From Bog-473 sp963754445 (GTDB lineage Bacteria > Actinomycetota > Acidimicrobiia > Acidimicrobiales > RAAP-2): a stretch of DNA of 64,000 nucleotides. Made by a program: the position numbers and the translations under genes. Where the stretch lies: the NCBI GenBank assembly GCA_963754445.1, contig CAVWFT010000001.1, positions 1,178,001 through 1,242,000 of the forward strand, written 5' to 3'. Each line of letters starts with the position of its first letter. Within the stretch, counting starts at the first letter, position 1. The notes below the pieces were generated by a model. The model was given only the letters and a program-made list of their open reading frames with translations, had not been told where the DNA came from and made no database searches. Positions 16,392-24,981 of this stretch are shown here, one piece after another.

Positions 16392-17561
16392 ATGGCCAAC
16401 CCAGCCCGCCATACCTGGCGTTCTCGGCTCACAGGTAGCGCTGAGAGTCGCGGTGTTCCGCTGGCGACGATCGTCACGGCTGTTGCCGTCGTCATCGTGC
16501 TCTTGGACCTCAACGCGGCACTGATTCTGAGTCTCTGGGTCCTGCGGGAGATCGTCCTCTACGTGGTGATCGCGTTCTTCATTACGCTGCTGTTCACCCC
16601 CGCCACCCGCTTCCTCAAGCGAAGGCTTCACATGAGCCACGGGGGCGCGGTGTTGCTCGTGTTCCTCCTCGGGCTGATCGCCTTCGTGGGCCTCGTCTAT
16701 CTGTTTGCCGAGCCCCTGGTCACGAGCGCCAGCCATTTCGGCAAGTCGATCCCGAACCTGATCAGCGAGGCGAAGAAGGGGAAGGGACCGATCGGCAAGC
16801 TGGTCTTCCAGCTCCATCTGCAGAAGTACCTCTCCGAGAACTCGTCGAAATTGTCGTCGCAGGTCATCAAGGTGCTCAAGCCGGCGACGGCCCTGTCGGT
16901 GGGCGCGGCGGCAGCATCGACCGTGATCTCGCTCGCCACCATCGCCGTCCTGACCTTCTTCACCATGCTCGAGGCGCCCCGCATGTGGCAGGGCTTCCTC
17001 GGCATGTTCCAACAATCGACGGCCGACCGGTTGGGTCGGGTGGTGGACGAGACCATCCGTTCGGTCACCGGGTACATGCTGGGGAACTTCCTCACCTCGC
17101 TCATCGCCGGGGTGGTGGTGTTCATCTCGCTCACGATCCTCGGCGTTCCCTTTGCGGGGCTGCTCGGTATCTTCGTCGCTTTGGTGGACCTGTTGCCCCT
17201 GGTGGGCGGACTGCTGGCCGGATTGCCGGTCGTGATCATCGCGGCCATCCACTCCGTGCCCGCCGGGATCATCATGCTGGTCATCTTCCTGGCCTACCAG
17301 CAGGTCGAGAACCACGTCCTGAACCCGGTGATCATGAGCAAGACGGTGCGTCTCAACCCGTTCTGGGTCCTCCTGGCCGTCCTCATCGGTGCTGCCTTGG
17401 GTGGGAAAATAGCGGGCGGCCTGGGTTCTTTCGTGGGCGCACTGATCGGAATCCCCGTGGGCGGAGCGCTGCAGGTCATCGTGCGAGAACTCAGGCGAGG
17501 ACCGGACGACCTAGACCCCCTGCTCCCCGGAGAAGAGGACAGGGAACCGGTCGACATCTAG
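16392..17561 (+). CDS. AI-2E family transporter (PerM/YhhT-like)
   Basis: 389 aa. About eight membrane segments in the AI-2E pattern: an N-terminal pair, a long amphipathic extracytoplasmic stretch (FGKSIPNLISEAKKGKG...), then a hydrophobic C-terminal block containing FVALVDLLPLVGGLLAGLPV and YQQVENHVLNPVIMSKTVRL, the best-conserved motif of the family. Despite the name, substrates are diverse and mostly unknown; some members are Na+/H+ antiporters. The gene is divergent from the flippase-like gene. Confidence 0.9.
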   Translation: MANPARHTWRSRLTGSAESRGVPLATIVTAVAVVIVLLDLNAALILSLWVLREIVLYVVIAFFITLLFTPATRFLKRRLHMSHGGAVLLVFLLGLIAFVGLVYLFAEPLVTSASHFGKSIPNLISEAKKGKGPIGKLVFQLHLQKYLSENSSKLSSQVIKVLKPATALSVGAAAASTVISLATIAVLTFFTMLEAPRMWQGFLGMFQQSTADRLGRVVDETIRSVTGYMLGNFLTSLIAGVVVFISLTILGVPFAGLLGIFVALVDLLPLVGGLLAGLPVVIIAAIHSVPAGIIMLVIFLAYQQVENHVLNPVIMSKTVRLNPFWVLLAVLIGAALGGKIAGGLGSFVGALIGIPVGGALQVIVRELRRGPDDLDPLLPGEEDREPVDI

Positions 17562-17682
17562 CCGGCCCAGCGGGCTCCGGCCGACTCTCCTCAGGCACGA
17601 ACACGCGGAAGGTCCAGGTCGGCGGCACGACGAGTCGAGCTGCCCTCGCGACAGGCGCCCAGGTCAGGGCGGCGCCACCCCC

Positions 17683-17688
17683 TAGACT
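17683..17688 (+). promoter_or_regulatory. -10 box (TAGACT) for the mannose synthase gene
   Basis: TAGACT is 8 nt before ATG 17697, a leaderless spacing. Confidence 0.5.
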
Positions 17689-17696
17689 GCTGGCCT

Positions 17697-18545
17697 ATGC
17701 GGCCGCTGGTTGTCATACCGACCTACAACGAGTCGGAGAACATCGAGCGCATGCTCCACCGGGTGACCGAGTGCCTGCCCTCGGCGGGCGTGCTGGTCGT
17801 CGACGACGGCAGCCCTGACGGCACCGCGGACCTCGTCAAGGCGGTGGCGGCGGAACTGCCCGACGTCCACCTTCTGGCCCGGACCGAGAAGTCCGGGCTC
17901 GGCAGCGCGTATCGAGCGGGCTTCGCCTGGGGACTCGAGCACGGCTACGACGCCTGTATCGAAATAGACGCCGACTTCTCGCACGATCCGGCGGCGCTGC
18001 CGTCGTTGGTCGCCCCGATCGTCGACGGCTTCGACGTCGCCATCGGCTCGCGTTACGTCGAAGGTGGGTCCATCCCGAAATGGGCCTGGCATCGCGAACT
18101 CCTCTCGCGGGGCGGCAACATCTACGCCTCGGCTGTGTTGGGGCTGGGCGTGCGCGATTCGACCGCGGGCTACCGCTGCTATTCCGAGCGAATCCTGCGC
18201 GGGCTCGACCTCCAACGCATCCGGGCCGAGGGCTATGGATTCCAGATCGAGATGACGTACCGCTCCAAGCAGCATGGCGCCGCCATCACCGAAGTGCCCA
18301 TCAGTTTCGTCGACCGCGCCGCAGGTGAATCGAAGATGTCCTCGTTCATCGTCTTCGAGGCACTTGGCCTGGTGACCTGGTGGGGTCTCGGCCGTCTCGT
18401 GCGGGGCCTGCACGGCTTGGTGCGCGGTCGCGGCGGCGCTTCGGGACAGGGGAAGGGCGGTCCGCCGACCGGGCCGGTGACCGCGAACGGCGTCCACCCG
18501 GACCAGAGGGGTTCGGGAACCGAGGACGTGATGCGCTCGGTATGA
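17697..18545 (+). CDS. Polyprenol monophosphomannose synthase (GT2)
   Basis: 282 aa. A cytoplasmic GT2 enzyme that transfers mannose from GDP-mannose to polyprenyl phosphate. Motifs: VVIPTYNESENIERML, VVDDGSPDGTADLV, EIDADFSHDPAALP (DxD metal site) and GSRYVEGGSIPKW. Only a short hydrophobic patch (FEALGLVTWWGLGRL) occurs near the C-terminus, so it resembles the soluble catalytic domain of mycobacterial Ppm1 rather than the fused form with an acyltransferase. The last 45 residues are Gly/Pro-rich. It probably provides donor lipid for the GT87 enzyme at 13185. Confidence 0.9.
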   Translation: MRPLVVIPTYNESENIERMLHRVTECLPSAGVLVVDDGSPDGTADLVKAVAAELPDVHLLARTEKSGLGSAYRAGFAWGLEHGYDACIEIDADFSHDPAALPSLVAPIVDGFDVAIGSRYVEGGSIPKWAWHRELLSRGGNIYASAVLGLGVRDSTAGYRCYSERILRGLDLQRIRAEGYGFQIEMTYRSKQHGAAITEVPISFVDRAAGESKMSSFIVFEALGLVTWWGLGRLVRGLHGLVRGRGGASGQGKGGPPTGPVTANGVHPDQRGSGTEDVMRSV

Positions 18546-18570
18546 ACCAAGAGAATTGGAGATTCCCACA

Positions 18571-19275
18571 ATGACGATCGACACGGCGCAGACCCGGATC
18601 CTGGTCGTCGACGATGAGCCGAACATCGCCGAGCTTCTCTCGGCGGCACTGACCTTCGAGGGATATCAGGTGGGCGTGGCGGGTACCGGCGCCGAGGCGC
18701 TCGAACAGGTGCGCTCCTTCCGTCCGAATCTGGTGATGCTCGACGTGATGCTGCCCGATTTCGACGGCAACGAGGTGTGCCGACGCTTGCGCAATCAGGG
18801 CGAACAGATGCCGATCGTCTTCCTTACGGCCCGCGACACGACGCAGGACAAGGTCGAGGGTCTGAGCATGGGCGACGACTACGTCACGAAACCCTTCAGC
18901 ATCGAGGAGCTCATGGCGCGCGTCGGCGCCATTTTGCGCCGGGCCGGTGAGGTGGCGGCGGCGGACACCGCCATCCTGCAATTCGCAGATCTCACCATGA
19001 ACATCGACACACACGAGGTGTGGCGTGACGAGCAGTCGATCGACCTGACGGCGACCGAGTTCAACCTCCTGCGTTACCTGCTCGAAAATGCGCGCCGGGT
19101 CATCTCGAAGTCGGAGTTGCTCGACAACGTGTGGGGCTTCGATTTCCACGGCGACCCCAATATCGTCGAGACCTACATCAGCTACCTGCGCAAGAAGATC
19201 GACATCACTGATCCCGCACTCATTCACACCATCCGGCGGGTCGGCTACACCTTGCGGCTTCCTCGGGACGGATGA
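18571..19275 (+). CDS. OmpR-family response regulator
   Basis: 234 aa from ATG 18571 (GGAG 9 nt upstream). The receiver domain has ILVVDDEPNIAELL, the phospho-acceptor Asp in VMLDVMLPDFDGNEV and the switch Lys in DDYVTKPFS. A winged-helix DNA-binding domain follows (ATEFNLLRYLLENARRVISK, VETYISYLRKKID, IRRVGYTLR). The pair with the downstream kinase is translationally coupled (ATGA). It resembles mycobacterial TrcR/MprA; the regulon is unknown. Confidence 0.93.
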   Translation: MTIDTAQTRILVVDDEPNIAELLSAALTFEGYQVGVAGTGAEALEQVRSFRPNLVMLDVMLPDFDGNEVCRRLRNQGEQMPIVFLTARDTTQDKVEGLSMGDDYVTKPFSIEELMARVGAILRRAGEVAAADTAILQFADLTMNIDTHEVWRDEQSIDLTATEFNLLRYLLENARRVISKSELLDNVWGFDFHGDPNIVETYISYLRKKIDITDPALIHTIRRVGYTLRLPRDG

Positions 19276-20777
19276 CCCTCCAGCGGCGACTGGTCGCCGT
19301 CATGGCGCTCATGCTGGTGATCGGTCTCGTGGTCGCCGATGTCGTGACCTACGCCTCCGTCCGCTCCTTTCTCTACGGCCGGGCCGACGCCACGCTGGTC
19401 CAGGACGAGGCTCTGGCGTACGGCTACCTGAACTACTCGGCCAGCCGCGGTGTGAGCATTTCGAAGGCGAACATTTCCCGCCGGGTGTCGACCGACGTGT
19501 ACGTGATCCTGCTCGATCACCAGGGCAAGGTCGTGATGCGACGGCCGTCGGGCTCGCCGTCGACCCCCGACCCGTCACCAATCTTGACGAAGGGCATCCC
19601 CGTTCAGCATCCGCCCGATTTCGACGGGCGGCACCTCGAGGCCGGGCGTTTCGCCGGAACGTTCCGACCGAACCCGAATGCGGTGGTCCTGGGGAGCCAG
19701 GGCGACCCCGATGGCGCCTATCGGACCATCGCCGTCACCGTGCCCCAGGGGACGCTGATCACGTCGCTGTCGTTGAATCCCACCAACGACACGCTGAGCT
19801 CGTTGCGCAGGATCGAACTCATTGCCAGCCTGGTCGTGTTGTTTGCTCTCTGCGTCATCACCACCGTGTTGGTCCGGCGCGGTCTACGACCATTGCGCGA
19901 GATGGCGGGGACTGCGGACGCCATCGCCTCGGGCGACCTGACCCGCCGCGTCCCCGAGGAGCGCACGGGCACCAGGGACGAAGTGGGTCGGCTCGGCGTC
20001 GCGCTCAACGAGATGCTCTCGCAGATCGAGTCGGCCTTCGCCGAGAAGTCGGCTTCGGAAGAGCGACTGCGCCAATTCGTGGCCGACGCATCGCACGAGC
20101 TGCGCACGCCGCTGACGTCGATCCGTGGCTATTCCGAGTTGTTGGCCAAAGGCGGGTTCTCCGACCAGGCCAGCCAGACGAAGGCGCTCAAGCGGATCGA
20201 GCAGGAAGCAGCCCGGATGGGAGGTCTGGTGGAGGATCTCCTCCTGCTGGCCGAGTTGGACCGGGGCCGACCACTGCTGGCGGTGCCGGTGGATCTGCGT
20301 CGGGTCTGCGCCGATGCTGTGGGGGACTCCATGACGGTGGCCCAGAGCCACCATCTCACCCTGGCTCCGGGTCGACCCGTCGTGGTGGTGGGCGACCCCG
20401 AGCGGCTGGCCCAGGTGGCCCACAACCTGGTGCGCAATGCGCTGGCCCACACACCGCCGGGCACCGAGGTGAAGGTGTCGACCCGCGCCATGGGCACCAT
20501 GGGAGTCATCGAGGTCTCGGACAACGGTCCAGGCATCGCGCCCGAGGAGGCGGAGCGGGTTTTCGACCGCTTCTATCAAGGTGACCCGTCGCGCTCCGGT
20601 GCGGGTACCGGTCTCGGGTTGGCCATCGTCCAGGCCATCGCCGAGGCGCTCGACGGCACGGCCGAGGTGCGTGGGGCCCCTGGCGGCGGGGCATCGGTCG
20701 TGGTTCGGATCCCCTTGGCTGCGGTGGGGCAGGCGAGAGAGTCGGCCGATCGGCCTGCCTCAGCGCAGCTGCACTGA
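19272..20777 (+). CDS. Sensor histidine kinase, two-component system
   Basis: 501 aa. Two membrane segments (about residues 9-30 and 178-197) flank an extracytoplasmic sensor of about 150 residues. A HAMP domain (RRGLRPLREMAGTADAIASG), the HisKA phospho-acceptor helix FVADASHELRTPLTSIRGY and an HATPase_c domain with N box (NLVRNALAHT), DNGPGIAPEEAERVF and GTGLGLAIVQAI follow. It overlaps the regulator gene by 4 nt and the convergent menF by 18 nt. The signal is unknown. Confidence 0.93.
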   Translation: MTLQRRLVAVMALMLVIGLVVADVVTYASVRSFLYGRADATLVQDEALAYGYLNYSASRGVSISKANISRRVSTDVYVILLDHQGKVVMRRPSGSPSTPDPSPILTKGIPVQHPPDFDGRHLEAGRFAGTFRPNPNAVVLGSQGDPDGAYRTIAVTVPQGTLITSLSLNPTNDTLSSLRRIELIASLVVLFALCVITTVLVRRGLRPLREMAGTADAIASGDLTRRVPEERTGTRDEVGRLGVALNEMLSQIESAFAEKSASEERLRQFVADASHELRTPLTSIRGYSELLAKGGFSDQASQTKALKRIEQEAARMGGLVEDLLLLAELDRGRPLLAVPVDLRRVCADAVGDSMTVAQSHHLTLAPGRPVVVVGDPERLAQVAHNLVRNALAHTPPGTEVKVSTRAMGTMGVIEVSDNGPGIAPEEAERVFDRFYQGDPSRSGAGTGLGLAIVQAIAEALDGTAEVRGAPGGGASVVVRIPLAAVGQARESADRPASAQLH

Positions 20778-22040
20778 GGCGCCCGGCACCACCGTATCGA
20801 GCACGGTCTGCAGTTTGACGTTGGTCTCGGCCGCTTCGGCTCTTGGATCGGAGCCGGCCACGATGCCGGCCCCGGCTCGCAGGGACACGGTGTCGCCGGC
20901 CCGCCCGAGTTCTGCGCTCCGCAACCCGATCATCCACTCGCCATCGCCTTCGGCGTCGACCCATCCGACGGGGCCGGCCCAATAACCCCGCCCGCCCGCC
21001 TCGGTCGTCGCAATGCGGGCCAGCGCCTCGGGGCGCGGTGTCCCGCCGACCGCAGGTGTCGGATGGAGCCGCGCCAGGAGATCCATCACCGTGGTCGGTC
21101 CGGCCAGCGTGCCTTCGATCCGGGTGCCCAGGTGGGCGACCGAGCGGAAGGCGACGAGGGTGGGCGCCTCGGGCACCCTGACGTCGGTGCAGAAGGCTTC
21201 GAGGTCGTTCGCAATCGCCTCCACCACGAGACGATGCTCTTCGTGGCTCTTGGCCGACCGGGCCAGGTCGCGCTGGGCGTCGGCGTCGCGGCGAGCGGTA
21301 CTGCCTCTCGGCACCGTGCCGGCCAAGGGGTGACAGGTCACGATCGAGTGATGGCGGGCCACCAACAACTCGGGGCTGGCTCCGAAGAAGACACCATCGG
21401 GGACAGGCATGGAGAAGACGGTGCAGTTCGGCTCGGCGGCGCGCAGGCGGCGCAAGACTCCGGCCAGGTGCAGCGGTCCGGTGAGTTCGACGGCGACCGG
21501 CCGTCCGAGCACGACCTTGCGCAGGGTGGCCCCGGACGCCTGCATGGCGGCGACCGCTTCGGCGACGATCGCGGCGTAACCGGCCGAATCCATCGCGGTG
21601 GTGGCGCGAGCGACGCTGGGCTCGGTGAGCGGTTCGGGCCGGGCGTCGTATTGCCAGAGGACGGACTCGAACAGCTCGTCGGTGCTGGGCAGCGGCAGCT
21701 CGGCCGGCCCGACCGCCGTCGCCCAGCGGCGGACGACCCCAAGCTCGTCGCGTTCGATGCCCATGGTGAAGCGCGGAACGACGAGGTCTCCGTCCAAGGC
21801 ATCGTCGAAGGGGAGCGCGCCGAGCGCCACCGGGCCCGTGCCCAACCGACGGACCGGGTCCTCGGCGGGAATGGCGGCCAGGACGTCGGTGGCCTCGCGT
21901 GCCCGAACCAGGGTGGCGGTGCCCCAGCCCACGAGCGTGAGACCCGGTCGATCGAACAACACGGTGGGGCTGCCGTCGAACTGGAGGGGATCGGGCCCCA
22001 GCTCGAGCGAGACGGTGCGCGCGTGCAGCCGCTCGCTCAC
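20760..22040 (-). CDS. menF: Isochorismate synthase
   Basis: 426 aa chorismate-utilising enzyme converting chorismate to isochorismate, the first committed menaquinone step. Motifs are LHPTPAVGGTPR, CHPLAGTVPRGSTA, the Mg-binding GRGYWAGPVGWVDAEGDGEW and the C-terminal RAGAGIVAGSDP. LHPTPAVGG distinguishes isochorismate synthases from anthranilate synthases such as trpE at 32759. It overlaps menG by 4 nt and is in the menaquinone context menG-menF. Confidence 0.9.
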   Translation of the reverse strand: MSERLHARTVSLELGPDPLQFDGSPTVLFDRPGLTLVGWGTATLVRAREATDVLAAIPAEDPVRRLGTGPVALGALPFDDALDGDLVVPRFTMGIERDELGVVRRWATAVGPAELPLPSTDELFESVLWQYDARPEPLTEPSVARATTAMDSAGYAAIVAEAVAAMQASGATLRKVVLGRPVAVELTGPLHLAGVLRRLRAAEPNCTVFSMPVPDGVFFGASPELLVARHHSIVTCHPLAGTVPRGSTARRDADAQRDLARSAKSHEEHRLVVEAIANDLEAFCTDVRVPEAPTLVAFRSVAHLGTRIEGTLAGPTTVMDLLARLHPTPAVGGTPRPEALARIATTEAGGRGYWAGPVGWVDAEGDGEWMIGLRSAELGRAGDTVSLRAGAGIVAGSDPRAEAAETNVKLQTVLDTVVPGASVQLR

Positions 22041-22768
22041 GGCGCCCCGGTGCGGGTGGCCAGGATCAGCTGGCTCAGGCCGCCGGCCAACGGGCGAATG
22101 CCCACGGAGGAATACCCGGATTCGAGCAACAGCCGCCGCAGCGATGGCGTGTCGGGCAGATAGGCGACCGACCGCGGCAGGTAGCGGTAGGCGTCGCGAT
22201 CGGAGAGCGCGCCGCCCAGCACGGGGACAGCCTTGGTGAACCAGAAGTCGTAGCCGGTCCGCAACACCTTGGACGAGGGTGCGTCGACCTCGAGCACGGA
22301 AAGGCGCCCGCCCGGGCGCAGAATGCGTGCTGCTTCGGCCAGGGTCGCGCCGAGGTCGGTGAAGTTGCGGAGGGCGTACCCGCAGACGACGCCGTCGAAT
22401 GAGCCATCGGGAAATGGCAGGTCGGCCCCGTCCGCCTCGACGAGCGGGATGGGTTCGGCGTTGGCGGCCAACATGCCCGCGCTCAGGTCTGCCCCGACCA
22501 TGCGATAGCCGCGCCGTCGTCCGATGTGGGACAGGTCACCGGTGCCACAGGCCAGATCGAGCACGAGGGCCCCGACCGGTAGGCCGAGGGCACTGATCGT
22601 GGTCCGGCGCCAGTTCTGGTCCAAACCGAAGGTCATCAGCCGGTTCACCATGTCGTAGCGCGGCGCGATGGTGTCGAACATGGCCCGGACGCGCGCCGTC
22701 TTCTCTGGCCCGGTGGGCAGTGGCGGGTCCGCTGCCCCGTCGAGGGCAACGTTGCGGCCGGCGGTCAC
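22037..22768 (-). CDS. menG: Demethylmenaquinone methyltransferase
   Basis: 243 aa. UbiE/MenG family SAM-dependent methyltransferase that makes the last methylation of menaquinone. Motifs: VRAMFDTIAPRYDMVNRLMT near the N-terminus, LDLACGTGDLS for SAM binding, FDGVVCGYALRNF and YRYLPRSVAYLPD. The order maoC, menG, menF with 7-nt spacing and a 4-nt overlap suggests one transcript. No ubiquinone genes are near, so menaquinone is the likely substrate. Confidence 0.9.
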   Translation of the reverse strand: MTAGRNVALDGAADPPLPTGPEKTARVRAMFDTIAPRYDMVNRLMTFGLDQNWRRTTISALGLPVGALVLDLACGTGDLSHIGRRRGYRMVGADLSAGMLAANAEPIPLVEADGADLPFPDGSFDGVVCGYALRNFTDLGATLAEAARILRPGGRLSVLEVDAPSSKVLRTGYDFWFTKAVPVLGGALSDRDAYRYLPRSVAYLPDTPSLRRLLLESGYSSVGIRPLAGGLSQLILATRTGAP

Positions 22769-22775
22769 AGGACGC

Positions 22776-23231
22776 TCAGCGGTAGTACCGGTAGATCACC
22801 TGGGCCACGCAGGCCGGCTTCGGGGTGTCCTTGACCTCGAAGACGAGGTCGTAGGTGACCTGCATCCCGCCCTCGACCTCCTCGACGCTCGAGATCGAGG
22901 CACCCATGCGCAGCTCGGCCCCGACCGGGACCGGGGTGGGGAAGCGGACCTTGCCACAGCCGTAGTTGACCCCGAACTTCATGTTGTCGACCCGGATGAT
23001 CTTGTTCAGGAGCACGGGGGCCAGCGAGAGGGTCAAGTACCCGTGGGCGATGGCGACCCCGAATGGTCCGCTCTTGGCCTGCTCGGGATCAACATGGATC
23101 CACTGGTGATCGTCGGTGGCGTCGGCGAAGAGGTTGACCCGCTCTTGGGTGATGGTCTGCCACTCGGAATGGCCGAGCTCCTTGCCGGCCCATTCGGGAA
23201 AGGCGTCGACGCCGTCGATGACGGTGATCAT
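22776..23231 (-). CDS. MaoC-like (R)-specific enoyl-CoA hydratase
   Basis: 151 aa single hot-dog domain. The hydratase-2 motif is clear: FADATDDHQWIHVDPEQAK with catalytic Asp/His, followed by GPFGVAIAHGYLTLSLAP. It resembles mycobacterial HtdZ (Rv0130)-type hydratases. A GAGGAG ribosome binding site precedes ATG 23231. Location 7 nt upstream of menG suggests an operon, although a role in menaquinone synthesis is not known for this family. Confidence 0.87.
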   Translation of the reverse strand: MITVIDGVDAFPEWAGKELGHSEWQTITQERVNLFADATDDHQWIHVDPEQAKSGPFGVAIAHGYLTLSLAPVLLNKIIRVDNMKFGVNYGCGKVRFPTPVPVGAELRMGASISSVEEVEGGMQVTYDLVFEVKDTPKPACVAQVIYRYYR

Positions 23232-23270
23232 GCTGTGCTCCTCGCTGGTCAGGATCGCTTCCGTCCAGGG

Positions 23271-23276
23271 ACGCTA
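23271..23276 (-). promoter_or_regulatory. -10 box (TAGCGT) for maoC-menG-menF
   Basis: TAGCGT on the minus strand, about 40 nt before ATG 23231; leaves a leader with GAGGAG. The divergent VIT-gene -10 box lies 20 bp away. Confidence 0.4.
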
Positions 23277-23296
23277 CCCGCCCAGGGAAGGCTCAC

Positions 23297-23302
23297 TACG
23301 CT
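23297..23302 (+). promoter_or_regulatory. -10 box (TACGCT) for the VIT-family gene
   Basis: TACGCT is 8 nt before GTG 23311, a leaderless spacing that also fixes the start. Confidence 0.5.
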
Positions 23303-23310
23303 GGACGGTC

Positions 23311-24033
23311 GTGTCGACGACGCATGAGCACGACCACATCCCGCCCCACCACCACCGAGATCTCCAGGGGGGCGGGGCGCGGGCGGCCGTCTTCGGGATC
23401 AGCGACGGCCTGGTCACGAATGTCTCTCTCGTGCTCGGAATGGCGGGGGCCAACCCCGGTGGATCGATCGTGCGCCTGGCCGGTGTGGCCGGCCTGGTCG
23501 CCGGGTCGTTCTCCATGGCGGCGGGCGAGTACCTCTCGATGACGGCCCAACGGGAGTTGCAGGAGCGTGAGCTCGAGGTCGAACGGAGAGCCCTCAGCGA
23601 CAATCCGAGAGGTGAGGCGGCCGAACTCCGTGGCATGTACGTGCGGCGCGGGATCGAGCCGACGGTGGCCCGGGAAATGGTGAACGAGGTCATGCAGGAC
23701 CCGGACCTGGCGCTCGAGACCCACGCCCGTGAAGAGCTCGGCATCACGAGCGAGACCTTGGGGTCGCCGTGGCAGGCCGCTGCTGCCTCCTTCGTCACGT
23801 TCGCGCTGGGAGCCTTCATCCCGCTCGCCCCGTGGCTCTTCACCTCCGGAACGACGGCGATCGTGCTCTCGGTCGTGCTCGGTGGGCTTGCCGCCTTGGT
23901 GGTCGGGGTCGTCCTGGCCCGCTTCACCGAGCGTTCGACGGTGGTCTCTGCCCTCCGCCAGCTCGCCGTGACGGCCGTGGCTGCCGCCGTGACCTACGGG
24001 GTGGGTCGAGCCATCGGCACCGGCATCAACTGA
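23311..24033 (+). CDS. VIT1/CCC1-family Fe2+/Mn2+ transporter-like protein
   Basis: 240 aa from GTG 23311; an in-frame extension upstream overlaps the divergent maoC gene and is not credible. The N-terminus is His-rich (THEHDHIPPHHHRD), possibly metal-binding. Family motifs are AAVFGISDGLVTNVSLVLGM in TM1, GSFSMAAGEYLSM in TM2 and a cytoplasmic helical metal-binding segment (ELQERELEVERRALSDNP). TM3-TM5 lie in the C-terminal half. VIT/CCC1 proteins export or sequester iron or manganese; the metal here is unknown. Confidence 0.87.
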   Translation: MSTTHEHDHIPPHHHRDLQGGGARAAVFGISDGLVTNVSLVLGMAGANPGGSIVRLAGVAGLVAGSFSMAAGEYLSMTAQRELQERELEVERRALSDNPRGEAAELRGMYVRRGIEPTVAREMVNEVMQDPDLALETHAREELGITSETLGSPWQAAAASFVTFALGAFIPLAPWLFTSGTTAIVLSVVLGGLAALVVGVVLARFTERSTVVSALRQLAVTAVAAAVTYGVGRAIGTGIN

Positions 24034-24037
24034 CGCG

Positions 24038-24950
24038 TCAGCCCGACGCGGGGTCGCGCCGGTAGGAGCGGTCCACGTGGTGGACCGTAAACCCCAGCGA
24101 GCGATAGAGCCCGACCGCGGCCGCGTTGTCAGCGTCCGCGTAGAGCATCCCCACCCCGATGCCTCGGCCGGCCAGGGACTCGAGCCCGGCCACGGTGAGG
24201 GAGCGACCCAAGCCCTGACCGTGATGGCGCGGGTGCGCGGCAATCACGTAGATCTCTCCGAGGACCGGGTCATGATCTCGATGCACCTTGGTCCAGCAGA
24301 AACCGATCAAGCCTGTGCCGTCGGGTTCATCCGCCACCAAGAACCCATCGAGCTCGACCCAGCTCGCGGCCATGCGCCGGCGCAGTTGGTCGACCGTCCA
24401 CCCCCCTTGCTCTGGATGCTCGGCAAAAGCGGCGTTGTTGGTCTCGACCCAGGCCTCGTCGTCGCGACCGGGTTCGAACGGTCGCGTCCGCAGGGGGCGG
24501 GTGGCGGCGAGGATCGAGGCGTCCAGCGGGAGCGCGACGCGCATCTGGAGCAGGTCGCGGTCGGGCGTGAACCCGTGCCGCGCGGCCCGGGCGTCGTCGC
24601 GTGGCCCTGCCGCCATGGCCCAGAGATGGACCGGCGCGCCGGGCGGCGCCGCAGCCAGAGCCCCTGCGACAAGGAGATCTCCGGTGTCGGTGCTTCGACG
24701 GTCCGGGTCGACGACGACGTGCACGGTGACCGTGCCGTCACGGGCGGGGAACAGAAAGCCGGCACCGTCGAGGTGGTCGACGCCGTGGGCCACGACGGCG
24801 CGACCGTGCGTCGGCTCGCCTCCGGTGATGGCCAGACGCTCGGGTTCAGGCAGCGGCGGGTCGTCGTCGGCTTCCTCGGCCCGCCGGAGCAGCGCGCTCG
24901 AGCGCGGCCCGGTCGCTACCGGCCAGCCGATCGAGGTCGAGGACATCCAC
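24038..24950 (-). CDS. mshD: Mycothiol synthase (MshD), probable frameshift near the 5' end
   Basis: Two GNAT domains; the C-terminal one has NNAAFAEHPEQGGWTVDQL, GFCWTKVHRD, LGEIYVIAAHPRHHGQGLGR and LYADADNAAAVGLYRSLGF, diagnostic of MshD, which acetylates Cys-GlcN-Ins with acetyl-CoA to give mycothiol. The first about 18 codons appear shifted: GTG 24950, 7 nt after a TACCTT box, opens VDVLDLDRLAGSDRAALER but stops after 34 codons, whereas the main frame begins with unconvincing sequence. Removing one base in the CGCG run at 24893-24896 would join both frames into DRAALEALLRRAEEADD. Corrected length is about 304 aa, normal for MshD. The main frame can also start at ATG 24946. Confidence 0.85.
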
Positions 24951-24957
24951 GACGGCC

Positions 24958-24975
24958 AAGGTAACCCGGTACGTT
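24958..24975. promoter_or_regulatory. Back-to-back leaderless promoters (mshD / nth)
   Basis: TACCTT on the minus strand (24963-24958), 7 nt before GTG 24950, and TACGTT on the plus strand (24970-24975), 6 nt before GTG 24982. The two start codons are only 31 bp apart. Confidence 0.5.
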
Positions 24976-24981
24976 GAACCG

